Notes: generated from the sequence alone by a model not told the origin. A DNA stretch of 64,000 bases from Cymbidium sinense (GCA_021442155.1 CM038214.1:311457001-311521000); one strand, 5' to 3'; positions 24,541 to 36,690 are shown, numbered from the stretch's first letter. Numbers and translations: made by a program.

Positions 24541-27119
24541 TAAAGGTGTGAATAATAGAAGAAATAAGATTTGATGAGAATTCCATGTCAAGCACATGGA
24601 GGGAAATCCAATAGGGGATCACACATGCATTGGACATGGCATGTGAGGGGTCTATGTCGAGGGCATAGAATAAGAAAATTTGTTGTGGATAAGGTTTGAA
24701 TTTGATTTGATTATATGATTTGTGGAAAGAAGATCCATTGGGGATAAGAATCTATAATCCACCAAGTATTAAGATCAAATCAACTTTAATTTATTTTATT
24801 TTAATTGATCTCGAGGCATATCTGCTTGAGATATGGGCTCGAGTCCACTAGGGATTGGGTATATGGACCTTCCACTAGGATAGTTGGTTCAAGCAATCTG
24901 CTAGGGATTAGGATTTAAGTTTGATTTTATAGATTTTTCTAGGTATGTATTCACTGGGGATAAGAATTTGGTTGGATTTCTTTGATTTATACTCTAGTGG
25001 GAGAGTGGGTTTAATTTGGCTCCACTGGGGAGGTTAGTTTTGAATTTGATTTGTTTGCCTGACTTATTTATATATGATTGGCTCCACTGGGGAGAAGGCT
25101 ATGATTTAGCTCCACTAAAGAAAACTAGATTTGTCTTAATTTAATATGAGTTAATGTATGGACCCTATCAGTGTGTGATTGACCCACTAAGAAGGGGCTA
25201 TATCAGCCTTGACCTACCTCAGGTTTACAAATCCAGAGGGACAGTCTATTGGCAGTGGGGTAGAGCTAACCAACCTAAGGGGTTATCTTTAGGTTTGTAA
25301 CGACTGTGCTAAGAGGAAGGCATAGCAGATTTATATCTTCCAAAGCGTGGAACAACCGCTGAGGTGACCTGTTGGATGCACAATAAATCGAACCTGTCCT
25401 AGGGTGACTACTGAGTGAATATCATTGGGGACTTATGTCAACTCAAAAGTAGTTAAGATTAATTTTATCTTAATTTTATGTGATTTAATATAGTTTATTT
25501 AGTTTAGTTTAATTTTGAATTGAGGGCATATCCGCTGGGGATGTGAGCTCGGTCAAATTTGATAGATTTAATTTATGGACCATGTCGGCATGTGATGGAC
25601 TCACTGAGAATGGGCTATATCAGACTTATCCTATCTCTAATTTACAAATCCAAAGGGATAGTCTACTGGTCATGGGGTAGAGCTAGCCAACCTAAGGGGT
25701 TGCCTTTTGGTGTGCAACAACTATGCTAGAAAAATGGCATAGCAAACTTACATCTTCTAAAGCAATAACAATCTGGGTGACGTAGCACAACAAATCAAAC
25801 CAGACTTAGGGCGACTACTAAGAGAATACTGCTGGGGACTTATATCAATTAAAGAGTAGTCAGGCAATTTTTATAGGGAGTTTTGCTGACACTACCTTAA
25901 AGATTGGATACTTGCTTGGAAAAAGGTACTGCTAGGGGTGTCATCCTAATCCACAAATAGATATATTTTTTTTATATGTTTGTGTGGACCCTATTGGTGT
26001 GCGAGGGACAACACTATGAAGGGGCTATGTCAGCCTTGAGCTATCTCAGATGTGCTGGACCAAGGGAGAATTTGTAGATCCAAAGGGCTAATTCTCTAAC
26101 CATAGGGGTGGTTACTAGGAAAGGGGAACTGTCTAATCTAATAGTAACCCAAGTAATGTTTAAATGAGGTCACAAAGGATGTGATCCAAATATAATGCCC
26201 ATATGGGAGGTGCTTCTAGGCACAGCGCATTATCTTGAGCTCTGGAAAAGAAAGCCTATAGGTGTACGATGGCCAACTAAAGGAGAAAGCATAACAGACT
26301 TACACCTACCATGAGTGGTGTATCCTAAGATGCGAGAACCAACCAACCTAAGGTGTATCCGTCAGCATGAGTTGTGTATCCATCAGTATAGTTAGAACCA
26401 ACCAACCTAAGGTGCATGTCGGTCTACAATAATCAATTTGGAAAGAAAGCATGTAGGCTTACAACTTTCCAAGCTGAACTGATCATCCAAATAGTCTATC
26501 ATCGGTGAGATAGATACTATCTGACCTAGAGCGAATACAAACTGGGGACCCCCGAGGAAGGACTGGACCTAGAATTGAAGCAGTCAGGAGGGAAGGAGCT
26601 ATGAGGGAACTTATCCTAAACCTCAAATACACTCGACCCCATCAGTGCAAGGAGGCTAATCCAAGAAGAAAGTGTGGCAGGCTCACATCCTCTTAAACGA
26701 AGCCAACATGAGGTAGCTTACCAGCCATGCAGTAAGGCCTACCAAATTAACATGGCACTCGCCATTGTACAGTGGCCAAGTAAGGAAGGAAAGCATAACA
26801 GACTTATATCCTTCAAGCAAAGAAGACCACTAGGGTGACACACTAGTACATTAGCACATCAATCCGACATAGAGCAGCTAATGAGTGAGTGCCATTGAGG
26901 GCGTTATCTCAACTTAGAGTAGCCCGAGATAAAAGATATGTACTTGTGTGTAGTTTACATTTATGTTGTGCCGATGAAGGATAACACGTCGCTCGGCTTC
27001 TTAACGTTTACCTTAAACACATTGGCCAAATTCGTAAACAAAAATACTTTCAACATGGAAGCGATTGAATTAGAAATGGAATTTTTATTGATGTTAATTA
27101 TTTTCAAACATGATTTATA
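24541..27119 (-). repeat. Gypsy 3' untranslated region with tandem repeats, copy 1
   Basis: Sequence downstream of integrase on the element's strand, without coding capacity. Its left part repeats TCCACTGGGGA-type words (24730-25130). Then a unit of about 410-417 bases repeats, with GACCCTATCAGTGTGTGAT at 25161 and relatives at 25578 and 25987. A core near AAAGCATAGCAGACTTACAT recurs at about 25315, 25733, 26287, 26440, 26670 and 26800. Plant Tat elements are known for hypervariable tandemly repeated 3' UTRs, which fits. Calling it part of the same element is inference from position. Confidence 0.7.
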
Positions 27120-28330
27120 ATATTTCATTATGTAGAGCCCATTGATTGGAAGAATTGGACGCTCTCTCATATGATTAATAAGCTAATAAGATCTTCCTTG
27201 GTAGGCCTTCTCTATGGAAAAAGGGCCTTCCCAAGTGGGTTCAAACTAGCTTCCCATCTTATGACGGGCAACAATCAGTCTCCTTAGAACTAAAATAAGC
27301 TCTCCTACTTAGAAAGATCTAGGATGGGCCAACTTGTTGTGAGCTTGAATAATTTTAGCTTTGTACAACTCGAGGTTTTGGCATGCTCGCGGGCATCTCT
27401 CCTCCAAACCTATGAGCTCTTCTAACTACAACTTGGCGTTCTGCTCTAATATGATCTTGCTACCTACAACTATCCTTAGTGATGGGAGTTGGACTTTTAA
27501 TGGTAGAACGGCTTCAGATCCACACACTAAAGAGAAAGGAGCATACTGAGTTGGAGTTCTATATTAGTGTGGTAGGCCCACAAGGCTTCAACTCATTGCT
27601 CATGCCACTATTGCTTGTTGTTGTCGAGTGTCTTCTTCAATATTTGGATGAGAGCTTTGTTAAAGGCTTCTGCTAAGCTATTTTCCCTCGGATAGTTGAT
27701 GGTAGAATATCTCTAATCTATGCTATCTCCAGGAAAAGTTATTGATCTTGATGCTCTTGAATGCAGTACCATTATCAGAGATAATTCTTCGAGGAACTCT
27801 GAACCTATATACAATATGATTCCTAAAAAACTAGAGTACATGCTGAGCTATGACCTTTTCTGAGCAGAATAGTGTTCGCCCATTTAGAAAAGTAGTTAGT
27901 AGCAACTAAGATGATCCGATGACCCTTTAGAAGAAAAAGGATAAATTAAACCCACTATGTTGGTACCCCAACACTCGAATAGCCATGAGGCTAATGTAGG
28001 ATGTAGAAAGTTTGGTGGTTAGTGTAAGACCACATCTTGTATTTGACATTAGTGGAATCGCCTAGCCGTATCCATGCAATCTTTAATCATTGATGACCAG
28101 TAGTATCCTAGTCACTTGATCTTGGCTTTCATCTTCAGACCAGATTGGTTGGCTCCACATAATCATGAGGGTACCTCGATCACAATCTTTCAGGCTTTGT
28201 GGTTGTCTAAATAACGTAACCACATATGATCGAAAGACCACTCGTACAAGACACCATCCACAAGAGCATAGGAAAGTGCTCTCTGCTTCATCTAATGGGC
28301 TTGGGACTTCTCTTGAGGCATTTTGCCTTT
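27120..28330 (-). pseudogene. gypsy integrase, degenerate (copy 1)
   Basis: Integrase inserts the cDNA into the genome. Reading leftward from about 28320: the zinc-binding segment with GYYWSSMIKDCMDT and a lost cysteine, then HPTLASWLFECWG (catalytic core start), SSKG, the glutamate region EAFNKALIQILKK, WAYHTRTPT, and the C-terminal EPTWEGPF followed by LPINGLYIMKYY at about 27125-27160. It is stop-riddled. A matching and partly better copy lies at 45190-46409. The C-terminal end marks the 3' end of pol and the start of the repetitive 3' UTR. Confidence 0.82.
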
Positions 28331-28930
28331 ATTTTTGTAATCCATGAATGGTCGCCTCCAATCTAACTCCTCGTCCTTCTTGGCATTGGAAACCTCTCCT
28401 TCAAGAGACTACTTTTTGATGAGTTTAATATCAATAAGGCATAAGACATGTCTATTTTGGATCGTTATTGATATGGACTCAGCCTCTGGACATGCCAACT
28501 CTTTGGCAAGCTTGGCTAAAGCATACACTACGGTGTTCTATCCTTGAGGAATCTTATAAATCATAACCTCAAAGATTTGGGCCAATAACTCCATGGTGTA
28601 CTTATGGTAGTGATGGAGCTTAAGAATAACCTTATAGGACTCAGTGATTTGGCTGATAACTAACTGAGAATCCCCATAAATGTTGATATCCTAGATGCTT
28701 AGAGTAATGATAACTCTAGATCAGCAATTAGAGCCTCATGTTTGGCTTCATTATTGGTGCAAGGATTGGACAGATGATATGAGAATCTCATCACATAACG
28801 GTCTGGAGTTAAGAGAACTATTCTTACCTCTGCCTTTCCAGGAATAGTAGATTATGGTTCTTCAACTCTTTGAGAGGAAGCCGCACCATCAAAGTACATC
28901 TCTCAATGGTGAATGCTAGTATCCCATAAG
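28331..28930 (-). pseudogene. gypsy second RNase H region, degenerate (copy 1)
   Basis: Corresponds by position and sequence to 46410-47072, where the RNase H motifs are readable (WEMYFDGVAS, NNEAKYEGL). Here the plus strand near 28740-28900 carries the same landmarks, but stops and changes obscure the frame. A second RNase H downstream of the first is a hallmark of the Tat lineage, so this supports that assignment. Confidence 0.65.
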
Positions 28931-29900
28931 TTCATGATTTGTTCTTCGGGGAGATCATCACTAAGTAGAGAGTCAGCAGGAAGTAGGTGTGTTGCTAAGT
29001 AATCCTCTAGCACTTATCCTTTCTCCGCATAAAGGGGTAGAAAGGTAATGTCAAATTATGAGAGGATCATAGACTGTCATGTTAACTATTCAGATAGCGT
29101 CAATCGTGTCATGAGATTTTATAGTGGATTGATCCTAGAGATTAAGGTCACCTTATGAGGAAGCATGTAGTGCTGTAGCTTTTGGGATGCAAAGATTAAA
29201 GCTAGGTAATATTTCTTAATGAGTGGATAATTAGCCTAAATAGGAATTAGATGATGGCTAAGGTAGTAAACTTCATTTTCCTTCCCTTCGTCTTTGGATT
29301 GGGCCACCAAAGCACCAAGGGAGTCATTTAACATAGTATTGTAAATAATTGTAATATTTCCTTGATCTTCTTAGGATTGATTTTGATTCCTTGGTATTGG
29401 ACAACAAACCAAAGGAATTTCCCTAAAGCTACTCTGAATGCACACTTTAGGGGGTTCATTTTGAGGTTAAATTATCTTAACTACTCAAAAACTACTCTCA
29501 AGTCTAAGAGATGGTCTTCCTTTTCTCTACTTTTAACCATGAGATCATCGACATAGCACTTGACTTGATGATGAATGAGTTCGTTGAAGATTCAAGTCAT
29601 AGTCCATTGGTATGTAGCATCAGCCTTTCTAAGGCTTAAAAGCATGACTTTATAGCAATATATCCTGATCAGGGTTCTAAAAGTAGTGTTTCTTACATCT
29701 TCAGGGGCCATCTTTGTTTGGTTATATCTATATGATCCATCCATGAAAAAGAAGACTGCATATGATGAGGCAATGTCGACCATCAACTCCAGGATTGGTA
29801 GTGGAATTTCATCTTTTGGACATGCCTTATTTAAATTTATAAAATTAACACATATGTGAATTTGGTCATTCTTTTTCTTAATTGGGACAAAGTTAGCTAA
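28931..29900 (-). pseudogene. gypsy RT with internal deletion (copy 1)
   Basis: Reverse transcriptase remnant. The minus strand holds FMDGSYRYNQTKMAPEDVR (29640-29786 region), YCYKVM, and YVDD at 29544-29555. Left of this, about 240 bases that encode the RT thumb and RNase H connection in copies 0 (about 415-655) and 2 (about 47400-47640) are missing at about 29350. Sequence resumes with the 28931-29340 part shared by all three copies. The deletion is private to copy 1. The catalytic core letters remain but the protein could not be functional. Confidence 0.82.
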
Positions 29901-30437
29901 CTAGATAAGGTAGTTTTCTTGCTAGATGAAGCTAGCATCGATCTGTTTCTTGACTTCATAAATGACTTGTTGTTCTATGTCTAATCGCATACGTCTAAGA
30001 GCTTGCTTGATAGGGTTAGTAGTTGGCTCTATTGCTAATTTATGGACCACTATGTCAGGAGCCAATCCATGCATCTCTTCATAACTCCATGTAAAATAAT
30101 CCTTAAACTCAGTTAATAGCCTAACTAAGTCATTAGTTACAAGTTCATTCAACAAAGAACTGATGTATGTCGAGCGTGGATCTTCTTCAGTTCCTAAGTT
30201 GATTTCCTTGAGCTTGTCGATGGTTGACTTGATGTCTTCTTCAAACTTTAGCGGTGCACCTTTGACTTGAAAATCATCTAGATCATCTAAAGTTTCTAAG
30301 CACAGCTCCTCACTTAAGTTAATGTGATTTGAAAAGAACCTATCAGATTCCAAATGATTTGTGATGACTAAGTAGTAATCATCATCATTGACTGGACCCA
30401 CTATACCAAATACTAAGCCACTTTTGGCGCATTTCAA
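29901..30437 (-). pseudogene. gypsy pre-RT and RT start (copy 1)
   Basis: A 171-codon open stretch on the minus strand (29922-30437). It has an acidic linker with EINLGTEEDPRSTYI, then LLTEFKDYFTWSYEEMHG, and VHKLAIEPTTNPIKQALRR leading to IEQQVIYEVKKQIDASFI. The last part is the classic entry into the RT fingers of plant Ty3/gypsy elements. It is the longest unbroken gypsy frame in the window. Its 5' side is cut near 30420, where copy 2 carries about 2.2 kb more. Confidence 0.85.
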
Positions 30438-31660
30438 ATCTGCCTAAATCAAATCTAATGCTAAATAATCATTCTACCCTTGGGTCAAAGGCATCACACG
30501 AGACAAATCACCCATGTAAGTGGTCATTTCCATTATTTGCCACTTTGTACTCTCCCAATGGTCCACTTAGGCACTTAGGACACTACCGAACTTGACCCAA
30601 TGGGTGGTTGGGTCGACCATGACCCATGGGAGGCATAATCATCTCACCCTCCCTATTGGAGCATTTGAAACCCATAGGACATCCTTGATTCCTCCTTGGT
30701 AGCCACCTCCACACCTTCAACAAACCAAGCTAAGCCATCACCTCCTCCCTGCCACCCATGACTCCCTGAGTTGGTCGGATAGCCACTAGAAGCCAAACCC
30801 AATCCCACCATCCGATCAAGATGAAAGGGGGTATACACCCCCTCATTTCCACTCAAACACATAGAAAAATTATTCCTTAGAGCCCTAGCTACCCAAGATG
30901 AGCTGTTAGAGCCATTCCCTAATCTCCCAAGCTCATTCCTCAATCAAAAAATGCCATTCCCAACCGTCCTGAAATAGGACACTCCCATGTCTGACCTAAC
31001 TTTTTGATTTCTCCATCAAACTCAAATTAACTTTGCACACACCTTCCCTAGGCCTCAACAAGCAAGAACGAATCATCTGCCAAGCTTTCCGAGCACCGAA
31101 GGTGGAACTTCAAACAAAGAAGAGCTCCAAATCATAAGTTCATGGTCTTCTGAGTGAATGTCAAGGAACTGATCCAATTGTTGCTCAACAGGGCTTCATC
31201 TCCACTAAATGAAGCTTCCTCGATCATTCGAGCCACTTGTCTTGAGTTTCGGTGACGTATGCTTCCAAAATCAATGCTTAGGAAATAATGGGTTGGAGCT
31301 TTTTGAAGAAAACTTGCATCTCGTGTAATCTTGACCATTGGATCCCCTTCGATTGATCTTATGAAGGTGTGGGATCCTTTGAGTTGACCGAGTAATGGTG
31401 GTCCACTCCACTCGTTAGATCACTCCTTGCATGATCGAATGGAGTCATGATTAGATCTCCAGATCGATCGATTTAATCCTATTATGTGGAATATAGATCT
31501 AGATCGATTGTGCGAGATTATCGCCACATAGGTGCTAAGTCGGATATGTTTTAAGTAGCCAATCCCGTGTTGCCATGTGGAAAGCATGCCACGTCAGCGT
31601 GCCACATGGCACCAACATGATTAGGCTTTAATTAGGCTTAATTAATCATTTTTAATGGCT
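30420..31660. other. Non-coding block shared with copy 2, promoter-like palindrome
   Basis: Starts right after the deletion junction and matches 50890-51960. It contains CCCATAGGAC and CTCCCAATGG words in both copies. Copy 1 carries about 180 bases (30790-30975) missing in copy 2. A minus-strand frame at 30653-30943 (96 codons, Gly-rich) is absent from copy 2 because of that gap and is not credited as a gene. The block may be LTR or leader sequence of an LTR element; I could not find LTR ends. Confidence 0.45.
31571..31611. promoter_or_regulatory. Inverted repeat around an ACGTCA core
   Basis: TGCCATGTGG at 31571-31580 and its exact reverse complement CCACATGGCA at 31602-31611 enclose a 21-base loop that includes CCACGTCA, a bZIP-type binding word. 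It could form a hairpin or a paired regulatory site. The copy 2 equivalent near 51900-51940 is eroded. Function is not shown. Confidence 0.4.
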
Positions 31661-34190
31661 GAAACTTCTAAAAATCATAAAAAGTCATAGAGAAATAAAA
31701 AAATTCAAATAAAAACACATTTTAAAGGTATTTTAGAGCATAATTAATTGAAAAATGATCTTAATTAATTTTGAATAGTAATTAAGATTTAATTGCAACA
31801 TTAATTAGCTTAATTACTCATTAATTATTTGAGCAATTAATCCCATATTTTGTTGGTTAATTTAATGGGATGACCTCTGCCTCCCTTGATTTCCTTGGGA
31901 TTTATTGCTCACTTAATTAGGAAAATTGTCTAATTAAACCTTAACTACTCTTTTAAGTTAATTAATGATTTATTAATCCCATGAATAGTAATAAATTGGT
32001 TAATTAGGTTTATTAATCATTGTTCAACAGTAAGTGAACTAAGGAATAAAGTTTTGACCCCTTTCCCTAAGTTCATTTCACCCTTTTAAAAATGACATTA
32101 ATTAAGATTTAAGTAATTAATTAAATCACTTAATCAAATTATAATCATAATCACATGAGATCTTAATTAATTAAATCGTGGGGTAGATCTTTAGGTGTTT
32201 AATAACCTAAAAGAGTTTAATGAAATTATGGTTAGTCCACATGTGTGGGAAACCCATAAGAGTAATTAATTAAGCCCCTTAATCTAATTAACTATTAATC
32301 ATGAGCCAATTGCATTAGACCCCTTTTATTTCTTAGGTTCATTGCATGTTTGTTTTCCATGCATATCATGTTGGCTCATATTTATTTAGTTAATTACTTT
32401 AAGGTGACAAATGTAAGGGTAATTAATTCATCTAATTAAGGGTTCAACTTAATTAACCAATAAAATCAACTTAATTACATTTCTTTAAATTAAATCAAAT
32501 CACTAATGTGGGAATGGATTTAAAATAACAAGTGATGATTTCTCTTCTCCTCTTTAAATCAAATCAAATCCAAAACTTAATTAAAAAAGAAGCTTTGGTT
32601 TTCTTTAAGTAATCTTACTTGATTTGATTGTCCTTAAGAACTAGTTTGGTTGAATGAATCACATGCTTATTTTTCCACTTTACAATCATGTTAAATTTGG
32701 TATGTCATTTGAATTCATGAATCTATCTCTTCAAAATCAAGTAAAATAAAATGAATTTCCTTTATGTAAGCTTGCATGTGTTGATTTAATTTAATATATG
32801 CATGGCTATTATCACTATTAAATCTAAATGTATTTTTCAAAAGCTTATAAATGAATAAAAATATGTGTTATGATGCTAGTTATAAATACATAAGAAATGC
32901 ATCTTCTTATAGCTTAAGTGTATGAATGTTGAGTTCTCTTTCCTCTATTCATGTGTTGATTTATATAAGATTGAATGACAATGGGTATATAATCTGGACA
33001 TCCGGGGAACACGAGGCTTTAGCAAGCCCCAAGGAGGTCATTTAATTACCTCACTTCCTTGGTTTAACAATGGCGCGTACCCATTTCTTTCATTCTAATG
33101 TATTTCAACATTAGAATTTGGATAGAGCTTTCATTCATATATATTGCATGGTTTTCTTTTCCTCATTTATGCATACAACCATGTGTTTCCAAAAAAGCAA
33201 GTATATAGTTTGGACATCATGGGAATACGAGGCTTTAGTTAGACCCAAGGAGGTCATTGGATTACCTCATTTCCCAAGTTTAACAATGACACATACGTGC
33301 CTATACCTTTATTCATGTATATGTATATGTGATTAGTGAATGAAAATCCCATTTTACATTAAAATTGCATGCATTCATAATTAACTAAGTGGTTAAATTA
33401 ACTAGCCATATGATTTGGAGCTTACATCCTATGTTCATATATACAAATTTACATAAGTTTGAATGCAAATAGGTATATAGTCATGACATCCAGAGAATAT
33501 GAGGCATTAGCTAGCTCCAAGGAGGTCATTTGATTACCTCACTTCCCTGGTTTAATAACGACACATTCCTATTTAATTTCATTCTTATGTCCTTTTTGTA
33601 TAAGAATTTGGATAAAGTTTTAAATTGATATGTTTAAATAACTCAATCAAATAAAATATAAATTCTAAACATACACATACATTCATCATTTAAATGTGTT
33701 AAAATAAGTTGCATGAATAGATACACATAAGATTAAGTCATATGCATGTTACATGTGATGGAAAGGAATGATTTAATATATGTCATGTGGTAGTAATTCA
33801 ATTAAATTAATCTTAAGATGCTTTTTATTTTGAATAGGATTATTTAAAGTGAACCTAAACTTAGGATTAATTAAATCATTTAATTGGCCATTCATTAAAG
33901 AGAACTAAATCAAATTAATATACTTTAGAAAGTGACTTAAGGTAGGGATGAAAGAGGGCAATCCTCTTTTCCTCTCTTTATAACACTTAGTTGCTAAGTG
34001 TAATCAAATGAAACAAATGAAAACACAAATTAAAATTCTCAAATCAATTAAACTACTTCAAGTGAAATCAACCTTTCATGTTAAATTGAATCCTTCTACA
34101 CATAGAAAATACAACACTAATGCCTAACAAGACTTACAACACAATCCTTAATACACACATTAAAATTAAGTCGCCACTTCTAAATCTAAG
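31661..34190. other. AATTAATTA-rich non-coding segment, copy 1
   Basis: About 2.5 kb dominated by TTAATTAA and AATTAATTA words, collinear with 51961-54480. It includes three diverged ~95-base repeats listed separately. No coding frame of note (a 72-codon plus frame at 33118 crosses one repeat and is not conserved). It is possibly the untranslated leader of an LTR element. Confidence 0.55.
32975..33570. repeat. Three dispersed ~95-bp direct repeats
   Basis: Copies at about 32975-33075, 33205-33295 and 33473-33560 share GTATATAGT, GGACATC, GAGGCTTTAG, AAGGAGGTCATT and TTACCTCACTTCC in that order. They are separated by unrelated AT-rich spacers with ACATTAGAATTTGGATA. The same set is found near 53300, 53520 and 53795. 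Confidence 0.75.
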
Positions 34191-36060
34191 TTTGGACGGT
34201 GTATGATGTGATGTATGTTTTGTTTTTTGATGTATTATTTTAGATTGGATGTTAGGGTGTATTCTTCGTAGACTAGATTATATTGCAATATTAGCCAAAT
34301 TAGGTTTTTTGTAGGAGATTATGCTTAAGGGATGTTTAAAAATAAATATGAATGCTCTTTTTGCTAGTTGCTTAAATCCTTAAGCATAATCTAAGTTAGG
34401 ATAGGTGGGCTTAGTTACCCATGTGTAGGTTGATAAGTCCAAATTATAAATACAACTGCTTGGGATTATATGTATATTTAGCTATCCTCTATTTTTTAGG
34501 TGTAGTTAGATTTACTTTTCCTACATAAATGTAATTTTTGTAATAGGAATTAGGATTAGTGCTATGAGGGATTAGGATAAGCAGTGGCTAGAAGGCTTTG
34601 TCCTAGGGTGCCCTATGATGCCTTTGAAGCAAGCACCATCCAAATCAAAGATGGAACCAAATCATAAATGGAGATATGAAGAAAGAAAACCTCCATAGCA
34701 TTTAGTACAATTATATTTATTGTTTTATATTCCAGGTTGTATAAGGGTTGCACTCGGCTACCCATCTTTTCCCTCTTCGGGTTGTACAGCGATACCTGAC
34801 CGCAACAGCCTTTTATTCTATTATAATAGTTTATATAATTGTTTGATGATATGTTTACATTATGCATTAGGATGACATGCTATTCATAGTTTCATAATGA
34901 TTGATGCTTTAATGTGTGGCTTGGATACGATTAGGCTCATAGAATAAAAATAACTTTTCTACCCAACTAATCACTCATAACTAAATTTTATACAACTCAT
35001 AATCTCATCATAAAGCTTTATACATAAATAAGATAACTATAATATTTATAAACCCCTTAGCTATATAGTTTTATGTTTCACATCATGCATGCATATTCTT
35101 TCTCTCTTGAACATGAAGGATCTCCATCCTTGTGCTATAAAGGAATGCTTGACCTATGAGGGCATCCCTTGTGATGGAGAAAACCTTTATTTAGCTGATT
35201 TGACCCATAAGCTATTTTATCAAACATTTAACCATAAGAAATCCTAAAGCCTCTATCAAAATGATGTGTCTAAAATGAAATAAAATTTGAAAAGATTTTG
35301 TATCTATAGATTAAGTCATATGCTCATACCACTCATGCTCTAGTCTCTTAGGGAGCATGTTTAGGACTTTAGTCTCTTTCTAATTAAATAATTACCCTAG
35401 CTATCCCGTAATTAATAAGACCAGACTACATGGTTTTAAAATCATAGGAGGAGTTAGCTGGCGGCCACTCTAAGTAGTTATAAGTCCAAAAGTCGGACAA
35501 TGTATTCTCTCTTGTGGAGGTAAACCCGTATGTCCACCTGTCGCTTAGATTTAGGTCGTGCTTTAGCTTGTACTAAAGCTCCCTAGATTTAGGATTCGAG
35601 GTCGCTAATTCCTTCAGTCTATGAGCATAGATCCTCACTTCATAGGCATTCCCACAACCTTATCTTGGTGGATTATAAGCCTTAGTAATCTAATTAAATT
35701 TCAACTCAAAATATATAAATCTCCTCAACTTCAAAATTATAAAGCCAAACTATAGGATAGATTAGAATGCTCACTAGGCTTCCTAGTATCATGAGAATTT
35801 CTTACTTATTTCATCTAGATTCCAAAAATAAGTCTTCTCCGTGAACTTTCTCAATTAATTTTCCAAATACAACCAATCCTTTGCTAATCTAACCTTGAAA
35901 TCTTTGGAGATGATAATCGTCTACTTTAATCGAGAGTATTCTTTGAAAATTTCATTTCCTAAGATGTAATTAACTATGGAGGCTTGCCTCCATAGGGAAC
36001 TTAATAATCTAGCCTAATATAAATCTTACTTTATTCATCCATGTAAAGTAGGGAAAAATC
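34191..36060. other. Conserved non-coding segment, copy 1
   Basis: Collinear with 54481-56340. Landmarks are GATTATGCTTAAGGGATG with its near-complement about 60 bases on, GGAGGAGTTAGCTGGCGGCC at 35448, and CTCTCTTGTGGAGGTAAACC at 35510. The latter resemble leader or LTR sequence of gypsy elements. Calling it a nested LTR-element part is inference. A small plus-strand frame is listed separately. Confidence 0.5.
35065..35247 (+). other. Small open frame kept in both duplicates, function unknown
   Basis: Sixty codons without a stop, ending at TAA 35245; the first ATG in this copy is at 35089. It reads LLNMKDLHPCAIKECLTYEG and LADLTHKLF near the end. The counterpart at 55348-55530 has an ATG at codon 1 and the same stop, with no indel between the copies. 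However, about 16 codon differences change the amino acid and only about 6 do not, so there is no sign of purifying selection. No domain is recognised. It is antisense to the gypsy pieces. Confidence 0.3.
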
Positions 36061-36690
36061 TCTAGTACATTTGTTGACCCATCATGCCTTAGGATTCCTT
36101 ATTTCATTATTAGGTTCACTTTAGTGACTTCTTGGAATGATGTGCTTGTGGAAAGTTCTACCTTCTCATCGGGCATATCTACAGCTTCTACTATGGGATC
36201 CTTAGAGTCAGTTGACTCCAAGTCAATCTCAACAGGAGAACCTGATTGATTTAGAGAAGGATAGTCCCACTCTGAATTAGAAAGAAAAGGATCAAAATTG
36301 CTAGAGCTATTGTTTTTATTTAGACTAAGAGACCTTTCAATAGGAATAAAATCAAGAGCATCAGAAGTAGACAATATATAAATAGAATCAACTTTCTTCA
36401 TTAATTACTTTTTTGGTAGAGGTACAAGATAGAAATCAAGTAAGCGGAGTAAGAGATTTAGTACTCTTATCCGCAGATACAATGCTCTTGCTTGTAGAAG
36501 AGGAGCTAGTAGAAGAGGTGGTAGTTGCAACGGTGGAGGAAGTACTGGACTCAGACATTGGCAATGCTGCTAGACTATCCCCAACAAGTATGGTGAGTTG
36601 TTGCTACTACTAGGTTGTCACCCTCCCCAAGTTGTCCTTTGTAACTAGCAAACCTACCTTGGTGTTGGAGGTTTGAGCTGTTGTAGGCAC
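36061..36690 (-). pseudogene. gypsy gag/pro linker fragment (copy 1)
   Basis: Minus-strand fragment of the gag-protease polyprotein. An open stretch of 100 codons (36099-36401) holds ALDFIPIERSLSLNKNNS, then SEWDYPSL and MPDEKVELSTSTSFQEV. These match 57010-57200 in copy 2. About 590 bases present in copy 2 (56350-56940) are missing near 36075-36115. The right end is cut at GGCACC, where telomere-like DNA begins at about 36691; copy 2 runs on for 1.1 kb into gag. No catalytic site is in the remaining piece. Confidence 0.65.

Larger units (their letters stand above)
22924..36690. repeat. Composite segmental duplication, copy 1
   Basis: Collinear with 41243-57474 in direct orientation. Matching landmarks include TTAGGAGTAGATCTAAAG at 22939 and 41262, the pol domains, the AATTAATTA-rich segment, and the gag/pro fragment. 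The offset is about 18.3 kb before 30420 and about 20.5 kb after it, because copy 1 lacks about 2.2 kb present in copy 2 (about 48700-50890). A hand count over 35065-35247 against 55348-55530 gives 26 differences in 183 bases with no gaps. Copy 1 ends at telomere-like DNA inside the gag/pro part. Confidence 0.88.

Noticed and set aside
35065..35247. Conserved micro-gene in both duplicates
   Set aside because: Although both copies are open and gap-free, changes that alter amino acids clearly outnumber silent ones, so there is no evidence of selection on a protein.
36413..36613. 66-codon plus-strand frame beside the gag/pro fragment
   Set aside because: Antisense to the degenerate gag/pro linker, and not kept as a frame in copy 2.
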